From an uncultured Treponema sp. (GTDB lineage Bacteria > Spirochaetota > Spirochaetia > Treponematales > Treponemataceae): a stretch of 7,078 nucleotides of DNA. The stretch spans positions 1 through 7,078 of the forward strand of contig CALDID010000081.1 of NCBI GenBank assembly GCA_937901865.1, in the 5' to 3' direction. Position numbers and translations under genes: made by a program. Each line of letters begins with the position of its first letter. Position 1 is the stretch's first letter. Shown here piece by piece: positions 1 to 6,503 of the stretch. Below the pieces are notes generated by a model. That model was not told the origin of the DNA. It made no database searches and saw nothing but the letters and a program-made list of their open reading frames with translations.

Positions 1-53
1 AAGAAGCAGAATAATCCCTACGATATTTTTACTTTTTCTGTCATTAAAAACAA

Positions 54-392
54 TTACAGACCGTATTGCACCATAAAATAATGGAGCGTGGATTTTACCA
101 CATGGCAGAGCCGCTCGGTCGGGAAAAATATCGGAAAGCCGGGAAATTCTATTTCGATTGTGTTGTTGCCGTGCGTATTCACCCGCTTTACAAAATACGG
201 ATTGTTGAATTGCTCAAGCCACACGCGGTCGTCATACGTTATGGACGGCACTTTGAGCGTAACCGTTTTTTTGCCGAAATCCTCGCGCATACTTACGCCC
301 AAGCCGTCAAAATTCCCCGAAAACGAGCCGCCGCTTTTGTTTGAATGAAGCCCCAACAATTTCACGATTTTTTTTGTTCCTGGTAACACCAT
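54..392 (-). CDS. Hypothetical protein, 112 aa
   Basis: I do not recognise this protein. The ATG at 392 is chosen because the minus strand reads AAGGTG seven bases upstream of it. An in-frame ATG at 461 would add 23 basic and aromatic residues but has no ribosome binding site. The protein is small and apparently cytoplasmic, with no signal peptide or membrane segment. It begins with a basic stretch (K7, K8, K11), then a Gly/Ser-rich turn (residues 19-32, with SGGSFSGNFDG). Two probable beta strands follow near residues 42-48 (KTVTLKV) and 77-83 (NTIEIEF), and then a proline/phenylalanine-rich segment (84-91) and an amphipathic C-terminal helix. It is transcribed in the same direction as the purH block, but the terminator at 541-578 separates them, so it probably has its own promoter. 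No terminator is visible in the 53 bases after its stop. Function is unknown. Confidence 0.7.
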   Translation of the reverse strand: MVLPGTKKIVKLLGLHSNKSGGSFSGNFDGLGVSMREDFGKKTVTLKVPSITYDDRVWLEQFNNPYFVKRVNTHGNNTIEIEFPGFPIFFPTERLCHVVKSTLHYFMVQYGL

Positions 393-399
393 TTTTTTA

Positions 400-405
400 C
401 ACCTT
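400..405 (-). promoter_or_regulatory. Shine-Dalgarno site of the 112-aa gene
   Basis: The minus strand reads AAGGTG, seven bases before the ATG at 392. This site favours the internal start over the upstream ATG at 461, which follows an AT-rich stretch without any purine-rich site. Confidence 0.65.
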
Positions 406-500
406 AAAAATAAAAACCTGCTCAAAAAATATCTTTTCAATACTGCCGATATTCTTCTCATCGACTATATCAACAAAAAATGCACCAAAATTTCGTGTTT

Positions 501-529
501 TTATACACATTTTCAACAACTTTTCCACA
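501..529 (+). promoter_or_regulatory. Pair of DnaA-box-like sequences
   Basis: TTATACACA at 501-509 matches the classical DnaA-box consensus TTATNCACA exactly. TTTTCCACA at 521-529 differs from it at one position. Both are on the plus strand, exactly 20 bases apart (about two helical turns), in the intergenic region upstream of the 112-aa gene and just past the purH terminator. Such nonamers turn up by chance in AT-rich DNA. The pairing, phasing and intergenic position are the only support, and no replication gene is nearby. Confidence 0.25.
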
Positions 530-540
530 TTTAGTCGCCC

Positions 541-578
541 TAAAACAATTTTGGAGTCCTGTTTCCAGAACTCCAAAA
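541..578 (-). terminator. Rho-independent terminator after purH
   Basis: On the minus strand the RNA would fold into a 13-bp stem (549-561 with 566-578). It starts with UUUUGGAGU paired to ACUCCAAAA, contains one U-G pair, and closes on a GAAA tetraloop. The U-rich tail UUGUUUU follows at once. It begins 18 bases past the purH stop and would end the purH transcript, perhaps the whole three-gene block. The plus strand has only a weak T stretch after the stem, so the signal is mainly one-directional. Confidence 0.88.
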
Positions 579-596
579 GGTTTTCTCACTGATAGG

Positions 597-1769
597 TTAA
601 TGGTGGAACAATCGAATGCCCGTAAACGCCATTGCAATGCCGTAGCGGTTGCACGCTTCAATAACGTTATCATCTCTTACGCTGCCGCCAGGCTGTGCAA
701 TCACCTTTACGCCGCTCTTTCTCGCTCTTTCGATGTTGTCGCCAAACGGGAAGAATGCGTCGCTGCCTAAAGCTACATCGGTGTTCTTTGCAATCCACTC
801 TTTCTTCTCTTCGCGAGTGAAAACAGTTGGCTTTTCTTTGAAAATCGTCTGCCATTTTCCTTCTGCTAAAACATCTTCATATTCATCGCTGGTGTACACA
901 TCAATAGCGTTGTCGCGGTCGGCTCTCTTTATGCCGTCTACAAACTTCAAGCCCAACACCTTTGGACTTTGTCTAAGCCACCATTTATCTGCTTTTTCTC
1001 CTGCAAGTCTTGTGCAGTGAATACGGCTTTGCTGTCCTGCGCCAATGCCGATAGCTTGCCCGTCTTTAACATAGCACACTGAATTAGACTGTGTGTATTT
1101 CAAAACGATTTGCGAAATGATGAGATTTCTTTTCTCGTCTTCGCTCAATGTCTTGTTTTCTGTTACCATATTGGCAAAGATTGAATCGTCGAACTTCTGA
1201 AAGTTGTGCCCTTGCTCAAAATAAACGCCGAACACCTGCTTTACTTCTGTTGCAGGAGGCGTGTAGTTTTCATCGATTTGAATAATGCAATACGCACCCT
1301 TTTTCTTTGCTTTCAAGATTTCTAAAGCCTCTGCATCGTAAGAAGGAGCAATAATGCCGTCGCTTACTTCTTTTGCAATCAGCTGGGCTGTAGCCTTGTC
1401 GCAGGTGTCAGAAAGCGAAATGAAGTCGCCAAAAGATGACATTCTGTCCGCTCCGCGTGCGCGTGCATAGGCCGAAGCAAGAGGCGTTAGCTCTACATCG
1501 CCTGTAAAGTAAATTGCTTTTAGCGTATCGCTCAAAGGCAAGCCGACCGCCGCTCCTGCAGGAGAAACGTGCTTAAAGCTCGTAGCCGCGGGCAATCCTG
1601 TTGCTTCTTTAAGCTCTTTTACCAGCTGATAGCCGTTGAGAGCGTCGAGCAAATTGATATACCCTGGTTTTCCGTTCAAAACGGTAATCGGTAAATCGCC
1701 GTTTTCCATAAACACCCTAGCAGGTTTCTGATTAGGGTTGCATCCGTACTTTAGTTGAAGCTCTTTCAT
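597..1769 (-). CDS. purH: Stand-alone AICAR formyltransferase (purine synthesis)
   Basis: Transfers a formyl group from 10-formyltetrahydrofolate to AICAR to give FAICAR, the penultimate step of de novo IMP synthesis, in the cytoplasm. The 390-residue protein matches only the transformylase half of bifunctional PurH/ATIC. Visible signatures are KYGCNPNQKPAR near the N-terminus, FKHVSPAGAAVG with the catalytic Lys66-His67 pair, RMSSFGDF near 109-116, YTQSNSVCYVKDGQAIGIGAGQQ (225-247, shown in part), and a C-terminal block with SDAFFPFGDNIERA, QPGGSVRD and the closing RLFHH. The roughly 200-residue N-terminal IMP-cyclohydrolase domain of fused PurH is absent, and the start is at the expected point for single-domain relatives. 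ATG 1769 gives the expected N-terminus; ATG 1775 and TTG 1784 are in-frame alternatives. None has a Shine-Dalgarno site. It lies 60 bases after the DUF2974 hydrolase gene and ends at a strong terminator. Confidence 0.95.
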   Translation of the reverse strand: MKELQLKYGCNPNQKPARVFMENGDLPITVLNGKPGYINLLDALNGYQLVKELKEATGLPAATSFKHVSPAGAAVGLPLSDTLKAIYFTGDVELTPLASAYARARGADRMSSFGDFISLSDTCDKATAQLIAKEVSDGIIAPSYDAEALEILKAKKKGAYCIIQIDENYTPPATEVKQVFGVYFEQGHNFQKFDDSIFANMVTENKTLSEDEKRNLIISQIVLKYTQSNSVCYVKDGQAIGIGAGQQSRIHCTRLAGEKADKWWLRQSPKVLGLKFVDGIKRADRDNAIDVYTSDEYEDVLAEGKWQTIFKEKPTVFTREEKKEWIAKNTDVALGSDAFFPFGDNIERARKSGVKVIAQPGGSVRDDNVIEACNRYGIAMAFTGIRLFHH

Positions 1770-1771
1770 AC

Positions 1772-1802
1772 GCATACAATACAAAAAATTGTATTTTTAT
1801 GC
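1772..1802 (-). promoter_or_regulatory. Hairpin at the purH translation start
   Basis: On the minus strand GCATA (1798-1802) can pair with TATGC (1772-1776), and AATACAA (1789-1795) with TTGTATT (1778-1784), around a TTTT loop. Two unpaired bases on one side and one on the other interrupt the stem. The 3' arm contains the upstream in-frame ATG at 1775 and ends two bases before the ATG at 1769, exactly where a ribosome binding site would be expected. The same segment holds TACAAT (1788-1793), a possible -10 element that would give an almost leaderless transcript. There is no T-tract, so it is not a terminator. A regulatory role is inferred. Confidence 0.35.
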
Positions 1803-1829
1803 AATTAACTTTTAACTCTATTTATACCT

Positions 1830-2942
1830 TTAGCTGTTTTTTGCGATGAGCACTCCGAAATTCTTTTGCGCTACAGAAAAAAGAGAAGCGATAATTTCTT
1901 TTGTCTGCAATTTTATATCATTGTCCATTTCGTTTAATGCTTTTAGTATAGCAGAAGAAGCCTGTAGCCAATGAGAAGAAAGAGAAGAAAGGTTTTTATA
2001 ATCCGTTTCTGCGAGAGGCGCAAACAAGGCGTTCACAAACTGTTCTCTTTTGTCTTTTTCAAGCGAAATGTACCATTCATTGAATGTCTTGTGAAAATAC
2101 TTGCTGCCTGCCTCAAAGTCTTCTTTCTCTTCAAAGCCGAGCGCGCCTACAGCCCAAGAAAACGGGTCGTGCTGCATAATGAATTGTGCGTTTGATTTAA
2201 CAACGGTATAGCTCTCAAAATGCGAAAACAGCTGACCGATTATCGATAATTGCGGATAGTAGGAATGAGTGATATTCTCTATTGCGCGAAACGGAGGGCT
2301 TGAGAGCATATCGCTTGAAAATCCAGGCCCGTCAAAGTTGTATACGCTTATAATCTTGTCTTTATACTTTGTCATTTGTGCGCTTGCATATAAAGCAAGA
2401 TTGCCGCCCTTTGAGTGTCCGCCGACGATAACTTTCTTTATAAAGCTCATACCTGCTTCGTCTGTCAAATATGCAAGCGCGTCCTTTTGCGCAGGAAGAG
2501 GCGTAACAAAGGCTAAATTAAAATCTTCTTTCCAGCCTACGATTGTATCATCTGTTCCCCGAAATGCAACAAAAGCCGTATGTTTATCGAGCAAAAAGGT
2601 GAGCGCAAAGAATTGCTCTTCGCTCTTTTCGTCATATTTATTCACGACATCGCACAGCGCAATATCGCCGAATCGCTTTGTTTTTGCCGCTTCAAAAAAC
2701 AGCTCTGCGGTTTGCTCATTTATCATAAGCCCGATTTTCTTTGCTCTCAGCTCTTCGTGTAGCCGTGCCGCGTTTTTGAGAAGAATTGCACTGTTTTCGC
2801 ATTTCGGCACTGCACATTCTAAATCAAGATAGGCAATCTGACAAAGTATGAGTGCATCAACTGCATTAAAAGGGGAGGCTGTAAATGGTATATCTCCTCT
2901 CCACGATAGATAAGTAAAAAAATCCGAATACTCATTATTCAT
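1830..2942 (-). CDS. DUF2974 (Mbeg1-like) serine hydrolase
   Basis: A 370-residue alpha/beta hydrolase of the Mbeg1-like family (DUF2974), related to class 3 lipases. The N-terminus has the family pattern YLSWRGDIPF and FNAVDALILCQIAYLD. Next comes FRGTDDTIVGWKEDFNLAF (127-145), which corresponds to the oxyanion-region block. The nucleophile elbow is GGHSKGG with Ser177. A conserved NFDGPGF (202-208) and QHDPFSW (257-263) follow; Asp204 and His258 are plausible triad partners by analogy, not proven. No signal peptide or membrane helix is seen, so it is probably cytoplasmic. The substrate is unknown; an acyl ester or lysophospholipid is a guess from the fold. The start at 2942 has GGAG seven bases upstream. 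The gene begins 30 bases after the diguanylate cyclase stop with no terminator between, so the two are probably cotranscribed. Length is normal for the family. Confidence 0.88.
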   Translation of the reverse strand: MNNEYSDFFTYLSWRGDIPFTASPFNAVDALILCQIAYLDLECAVPKCENSAILLKNAARLHEELRAKKIGLMINEQTAELFFEAAKTKRFGDIALCDVVNKYDEKSEEQFFALTFLLDKHTAFVAFRGTDDTIVGWKEDFNLAFVTPLPAQKDALAYLTDEAGMSFIKKVIVGGHSKGGNLALYASAQMTKYKDKIISVYNFDGPGFSSDMLSSPPFRAIENITHSYYPQLSIIGQLFSHFESYTVVKSNAQFIMQHDPFSWAVGALGFEEKEDFEAGSKYFHKTFNEWYISLEKDKREQFVNALFAPLAETDYKNLSSLSSHWLQASSAILKALNEMDNDIKLQTKEIIASLFSVAQKNFGVLIAKNS

Positions 2943-2972
2943 TTTTTTTCTCCAAGCCTTTCTCCAATCGCT

Positions 2973-4538
2973 TTAGATAGTTCGATTTGCTTTCATTTCT
3001 TTCTTTCGCTGATACATTTCCTTATCAGCCCGCTTAAACACATTGTCTACGTTGCTATCAATGCTTTTGTCGTAGACCGCAATGCCGATAGAAGCCGATA
3101 CCTTTTCCCACGGCTCTAAATCAGTATTCTCTTTGATTTCCTCAAGTTTGCTATTGAAAATAGAACAAAGCGTATCTCTTCTTTCAAAGTCTTCGCCCAG
3201 CAAAATCACCACAAACTCATCGCCGCCAATGCGGAAGACAGGCGAATGTTCAAATATATGGCAAACGATATAGCACAGCTTTTTAATCGCAATGTTGCCT
3301 TTGTCGTGTCCGAATGTGTCGTTAAGACGCTTGAGATAATTCAAGTCAATCATTGCAATGGCGAATTGCAAGTTCTCATCTCCGCCCATTTTCCATTCGA
3401 GTTTTTTCACTTCTTGGTCATAGGAAGTTTTGTTGCGAATACCCGTGAGCGCGTCTTTCATCGCCAACTCGTTCATAGCGTCGGCTTTTTGCTGTGTGTC
3501 GCGCAGTTCTTTTGCCGTTTCCAAAAGGCTTTTCATATAATTTTCCAGTTCCAAAATCATAGACGACACCTGCAAAGCCAAAACGCTGATTTCGTCATCG
3601 CCTGTTGCCTCGCGCCCGATGTTATCTGCAAAGGAGGGGTCTTTATTCTGCGTGTAGGCTTTTACATTCGCCTTAATGTGTTCGAGCTTGGCGATGTATC
3701 TTTTGTAAATGTAGAACAGAAGCGCAATAACAAGCAAAATGAGAGTGCCGCCCACATAAGCCATTTGCCTGAGCGAGTTGTTCAAAATAGCCTTGTTCAC
3801 GTTCGCAATTTCCACTTCCACTCCAATAACGCAGGTTTTCTGACCATTTATCACAAGTGGTGTGTAATATGCGTATGTTTTTCCGTAATTATTGTTGTAT
3901 ATGTCGTAGCCCGTTGCTTTTTTGCCTGTTTTCCACGCTTCCCACATACAGCGATGTTCTATAAGCGGGTGTTCCACTTGAGCTCCTAAATAAAAAAAGC
4001 CGTCGCTTTCTCTTTTTTCGCGTATGCCGTCTGTTATATAGAAAATTTCAAGCGAATCGTCTTTTGCAGTTGGCAAAACAGAATACGCATAAATTATTCC
4101 GAAATCCTCTTTTGCTTCTTCAAACATCAAAAGGTATTTTTCATATTTCCAAATAGCAAACGCCTCTTTTACTTTTTCGCTCATATCATTAAAAGCGACA
4201 TCTATTCCCAGCTTTTTGCCTGCATATTCGGCATTAAAAAGCGTTTCAAACTTGATTTTTGAGTTCAGCTCATCAGAATAACTAAAATCAACAGGAATTT
4301 GCATATCTTCAAAATGATTTATAAAATACTGCTGAAAATAAACGTATTCTTCACCTTCTGAAGCAAGGCGTTTTGAAAGGTAGGAAGCAACACTTTGCAA
4401 ACTGTCTTCTTTTTGCGCTTTGAAAATGCGATTTTGCTGTACATACGTTATAATACCGCCCATAAAAAGTGCAACAAGTGCAAACAGCGCAAAACTCAGC
4501 GTAAAACGAAATAACAAACTCTCTGTGTGTTTTCCCAT
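2973..4538 (-). CDS. Membrane Cache-HAMP-GGDEF diguanylate cyclase
   Basis: Predicted to make cyclic di-GMP from two GTP in response to an external signal. The 521-residue protein has a short cytoplasmic N-terminus, a membrane helix at about 11-32 and a periplasmic sensor at about 33-258. The sensor's end (YAYYTPLVINGQKTCVIGVE) looks like a Cache domain. A second helix (about 260-278) is followed by a HAMP-like linker (about 280-335), a helical connector (336-360) and a GGDEF domain from DALTG (362) to the C-terminus. Catalytic features are intact: Asp398 as metal ligand, Lys403, Asn406, FGHDKGN and GGDEF (438-442). The RxxD inhibitory site is missing, with Phe429 and Ser432 at the R and D positions. 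The base-contacting Asp of the GH..GD motif is Asn415. Start 4538 has AAAGGA nine bases upstream. It is first in the gene block, just downstream of repeat copy 1. Confidence 0.92.
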   Translation of the reverse strand: MGKHTESLLFRFTLSFALFALVALFMGGIITYVQQNRIFKAQKEDSLQSVASYLSKRLASEGEEYVYFQQYFINHFEDMQIPVDFSYSDELNSKIKFETLFNAEYAGKKLGIDVAFNDMSEKVKEAFAIWKYEKYLLMFEEAKEDFGIIYAYSVLPTAKDDSLEIFYITDGIREKRESDGFFYLGAQVEHPLIEHRCMWEAWKTGKKATGYDIYNNNYGKTYAYYTPLVINGQKTCVIGVEVEIANVNKAILNNSLRQMAYVGGTLILLVIALLFYIYKRYIAKLEHIKANVKAYTQNKDPSFADNIGREATGDDEISVLALQVSSMILELENYMKSLLETAKELRDTQQKADAMNELAMKDALTGIRNKTSYDQEVKKLEWKMGGDENLQFAIAMIDLNYLKRLNDTFGHDKGNIAIKKLCYIVCHIFEHSPVFRIGGDEFVVILLGEDFERRDTLCSIFNSKLEEIKENTDLEPWEKVSASIGIAVYDKSIDSNVDNVFKRADKEMYQRKKEMKANRTI

Positions 4539-4570
4539 ACCGTGCTGTCCTTTAAAAAAATTTGTTTTAT

Positions 4571-4727
4571 TAGACTTGTTCGGAAACAGTATGTCAGTTC
4601 CGTACTCGGCTTTATGTCATTGCCGTACTCGATACGGCAATCTATAGCAATATAGGCGTTTTGAGAAAGAGGCTGTGCCTCAGATTATCGGGTCGAACCC
4701 GATAATGACAATTATCGAACAGGTCTA
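4571..4727. repeat. Modular palindromic repeat, copy 1 (157 bp)
   Basis: The ends are inverted repeats, TAGACTTGTTCGG at the left and CGAACAGGTCTA at the right. Inside, on the plus strand, come several modules: a degenerate half-copy of module B (about 4589-4614); module B, ATTGCCGTA/TACGGCAAT around a 5-base loop (4619-4641); module C, CTATA-GCAA-TATAG (4642-4655); an extra small hairpin GAGGC-TGT-GCCTC (4669-4681); and module E, ATTATCGGGT/ACCCGATAAT around CGA (4684-4706). There is no open reading frame of note. It fills most of the gap upstream of the diguanylate cyclase gene, 18 bases before the Shine-Dalgarno region, so its hairpins would be part of the leader if transcription starts beyond it. 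The end sequence ATAATAGACC is shared with copies 2 and 3. Confidence 0.85.
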
Positions 4728-4737
4728 TTATATTATA
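4727..4737 (-). promoter_or_regulatory. Possible -10 region for the diguanylate cyclase gene
   Basis: The minus strand contains two overlapping perfect TATAAT hexamers (4737-4732 and 4732-4727) at the outer edge of repeat copy 1. No convincing -35 element is found at 16-18 bases; the closest sequence is TCGAAA. Transcription from here would carry the whole repeat in the leader of the cyclase gene. This is weak evidence in AT-rich DNA. Confidence 0.3.
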
Positions 4738-4779
4738 ATTCCATCGGTTTAATTTTTCGACAGAGTTAAAACTATTTTT

Positions 4780-4829
4780 AAAATAAAAAGACGGATTTGT
4801 CATGCTTTTCGCTAAAACAAGCCCGTCTT
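4780..4829 (-). terminator. Rho-independent terminator after the M32 peptidase gene
   Basis: Read on the minus strand, AAGACGG (4829-4823) pairs with CCGTCTT (4794-4788). After one mismatch, CTTGT pairs with ACAAA through one wobble pair, around a 16-base loop. The stem is followed by TTTATTTT. It lies 24 bases after the peptidase stop codon and separates that transcript from the diguanylate cyclase gene. Confidence 0.85.
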
Positions 4830-4839
4830 ATCTGTGTTA

Positions 4840-4850
4840 TACGCTAAAGA
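4840..4850 (+). repeat. Isolated copy of the TACGCTAAAGA motif
   Basis: This 11-base sequence equals the core of the 23-bp-period array at 6822-6912, about 2 kb away. It sits three bases beyond the stop codon of the M32 gene, before its terminator. A single 11-mer match could be chance, but both copies are non-coding and flank the same gene. Confidence 0.4.
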
Positions 4851-4853
4851 AAA

Positions 4854-6365
4854 TTACAGCTCATACAGCGTTGAATACTTTTGTTCAAGATACTCAAGGA
4901 ACGCCTTTGGAGAGAATGTTTCTCCAGTGATGTCTTTTAACCAATCCTTTGGAGAAAGGACATCGGCTTTTTTGAAGACATTGTCGCGCATCCAAGAGTT
5001 GATTTTTGCAAAATCTCCGCTCTTCACCGCCTCATCAATGTCAAAGCTCTTTGCCATAGCCTTGTAATACATTGCGTTGTACATATTGCCGATTGCATAC
5101 GTCGGAAAGTAGCCGAAGCCACTAGACCAATGCACATCTTGCAACACGCCCTCGCTGTCATTTGCTGGCTCTACGCCTAAGTATTCTTTGTACTTCTTGT
5201 TCCACAGCTCTTTTATCTCTTCGATGTTCGCTTCCCCGTTTACGATGAGCTTTTCGAGTTCATAGCGAATGATAATGTGGAATGTGTAAGTGAACTCGTC
5301 CGCCTCAGTGCGAATTAAAGACGGCTCAACGATATTCATTGCTTCATACAGCTCTTTTTCAGAAACATCGCTCATCACGTTCGGGAAAATCTCGCATACT
5401 TTCGGATAGATGAGGTGAATAAATGCCTCGCTTCTGCCAATGCGGTTTTCGTAGAATCGAGAAACACTTTCGTGCATACCCATTGTCTTGTTGCCTGTGA
5501 TATAGTGCTCGTGGTCTGCGGCTGGCTGTAGCTGCTCAAAGAGTGCGTGTCCGCCTTCGTGGATAATCGAGAACATACTAGAAGCAAACATTTTCGGATA
5601 GTAATGCGTCGTAACTCGTGCATCGTCTTTTGCTAATCCGTCAGTAAACGGGTGCTCAGTCGTCGTGAACGCTCCGCGGCTAAAGTCGTATCCCATCACT
5701 TCAAGAAGATACTGCGCCATCTTCTTTTGCTGTTCGTCTGTAACTTCACGGCTCAAGAAGTCTGTACGGATTTTCTTTTTGCTGTTTTGAATCTTTTTCA
5801 AAAGCGGCACAAGACGGCTCGTACATTCGCCGAACGCCGTATCCAAATCTGCGCTTGTCATACCTCTCTCGTACATATCAAGCAGATTATCATATTTTAC
5901 TTGATACGGCTCATCGATGAGAGAAATCCGCTTTAATTCTGTATCGCGCACAGCGGTCAATGACGGAACGAATTGAGAAAAATCGTTTGCCTTTTTTGCA
6001 TTGAGCCAATCGACATACGCCTTATTGTAGATAAGAGCGAACTCGTGTTGCAGTTCGGGGCTTATGTTCTTTTCTCTGCGATATTCTCTCTGCCAAGAGT
6101 CTGCCCACACCTTGTCAAGCTCGTCTTCAAGCTCATCTTTGTGCTCAGCAATATACTGTGCATTTTTAATGAACTCATCGCTTTTTTGTAAAGCAAAAGC
6201 CTTGTTAGAAAGAAAAGCACTCACTTCGCCCTGCGCCTCCATAGCTTTTGGCGGGCAAATTGTTTCAAGGTCAAAGTTGACAATGCGCGCAGCGTGAACA
6301 TACTTTTCCGCCTCCGCCAATGTCAACTTTACGCTCTCAACCTTTTTTTTCAGTTCTTCATTCAT
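4854..6365 (-). CDS. M32-family metallocarboxypeptidase (carboxypeptidase Taq type)
   Basis: A zinc-type carboxypeptidase that removes C-terminal residues from peptides in the cytoplasm. The 503-residue length is normal for the family, and all family signatures are present. The metal site is HEGGH (His269, Glu270 as general base, His273), with the third ligand Glu299 in HESVSR. Upstream is the ARVTTHYY block (249-256). Downstream are IRTEADEFTY (351-360), the QDVHWSSG block (409-416) and GYFPTYAIGN (417-426). There is no signal peptide. The start at 6365 is fixed by AAGGAG seven bases upstream. It is a single-gene unit, with a terminator at 4780-4829 and repeat copies 1 and 2 on either side. 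Copy 2 lies in its leader, ending about 13 bases before the Shine-Dalgarno site. The small RNA candidate is transcribed divergently from it. In vivo substrates are unknown; peptide salvage is the usual assumption for this family. Confidence 0.95.
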   Translation of the reverse strand: MNEELKKKVESVKLTLAEAEKYVHAARIVNFDLETICPPKAMEAQGEVSAFLSNKAFALQKSDEFIKNAQYIAEHKDELEDELDKVWADSWQREYRREKNISPELQHEFALIYNKAYVDWLNAKKANDFSQFVPSLTAVRDTELKRISLIDEPYQVKYDNLLDMYERGMTSADLDTAFGECTSRLVPLLKKIQNSKKKIRTDFLSREVTDEQQKKMAQYLLEVMGYDFSRGAFTTTEHPFTDGLAKDDARVTTHYYPKMFASSMFSIIHEGGHALFEQLQPAADHEHYITGNKTMGMHESVSRFYENRIGRSEAFIHLIYPKVCEIFPNVMSDVSEKELYEAMNIVEPSLIRTEADEFTYTFHIIIRYELEKLIVNGEANIEEIKELWNKKYKEYLGVEPANDSEGVLQDVHWSSGFGYFPTYAIGNMYNAMYYKAMAKSFDIDEAVKSGDFAKINSWMRDNVFKKADVLSPKDWLKDITGETFSPKAFLEYLEQKYSTLYEL

Positions 6366-6389
6366 TGTCTATCTCCTTAAAGTATCCAT

Positions 6390-6503
6390 TAGACCTGTTT
6401 GGAAACAGTATGTCATTGCCGTACTTGATACGGCAATCTATTGCAATATAGGCAAAAAGATTATCGGGTCGAGCCCGATAATGACAATTATCGAACAGGT
6501 CTA
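6390..6503. repeat. Modular palindromic repeat, copy 2 (114 bp)
   Basis: This is the shortest and most regular copy, in the same orientation as copy 1. The ends are TAGACCTGTTTGG and CGAACAGGTCTA. Module B is at 6415-6437 (ATTGCCGTA, 5-base loop, TACGGCAAT). Module C is at 6438-6451 and contains the palindrome ATTGCAAT. Module E is at 6460-6482 with one wobble pair. It lacks the half-copy of B and the extra hairpin of copy 1. It lies between the M32 coding region and the upstream DNA, so it is either in the 5' leader or next to the promoter of that gene. No clean target-site duplication is seen: the base run TTAT follows the right end in all three copies and so belongs to the element. Confidence 0.87.

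Noticed and set aside
393..461. N-terminal extension of the 112-aa protein from the ATG at 461
   Set aside because: No Shine-Dalgarno site before 461, whereas the internal ATG at 392 has AAGGTG seven bases upstream.
1803..1829. Terminator between the DUF2974 gene and purH
   Set aside because: The only stem nearby is the hairpin at 1772-1802, which is A/T-rich and followed by no T-tract.
2269..2832. 187-codon plus-strand reading frame opposite the DUF2974 hydrolase gene
   Set aside because: Antisense to a gene with clear family motifs; the translation is low-complexity Ser/Phe/Ala with no recognisable domain.
3246..3989. 247-codon plus-strand reading frame opposite the diguanylate cyclase
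   Set aside because: It is antisense to a well-supported gene, its translation is rich in Phe, His, Cys and Val without motifs, and it has no start signals. It is a shadow of the coding strand.
4571..4727. Target-site duplication TTAT flanking repeat copy 1
   Set aside because: TTAT follows the right end of all three copies, so on that side it belongs to the element. The left flanks of copies 2 and 3 do not match it.
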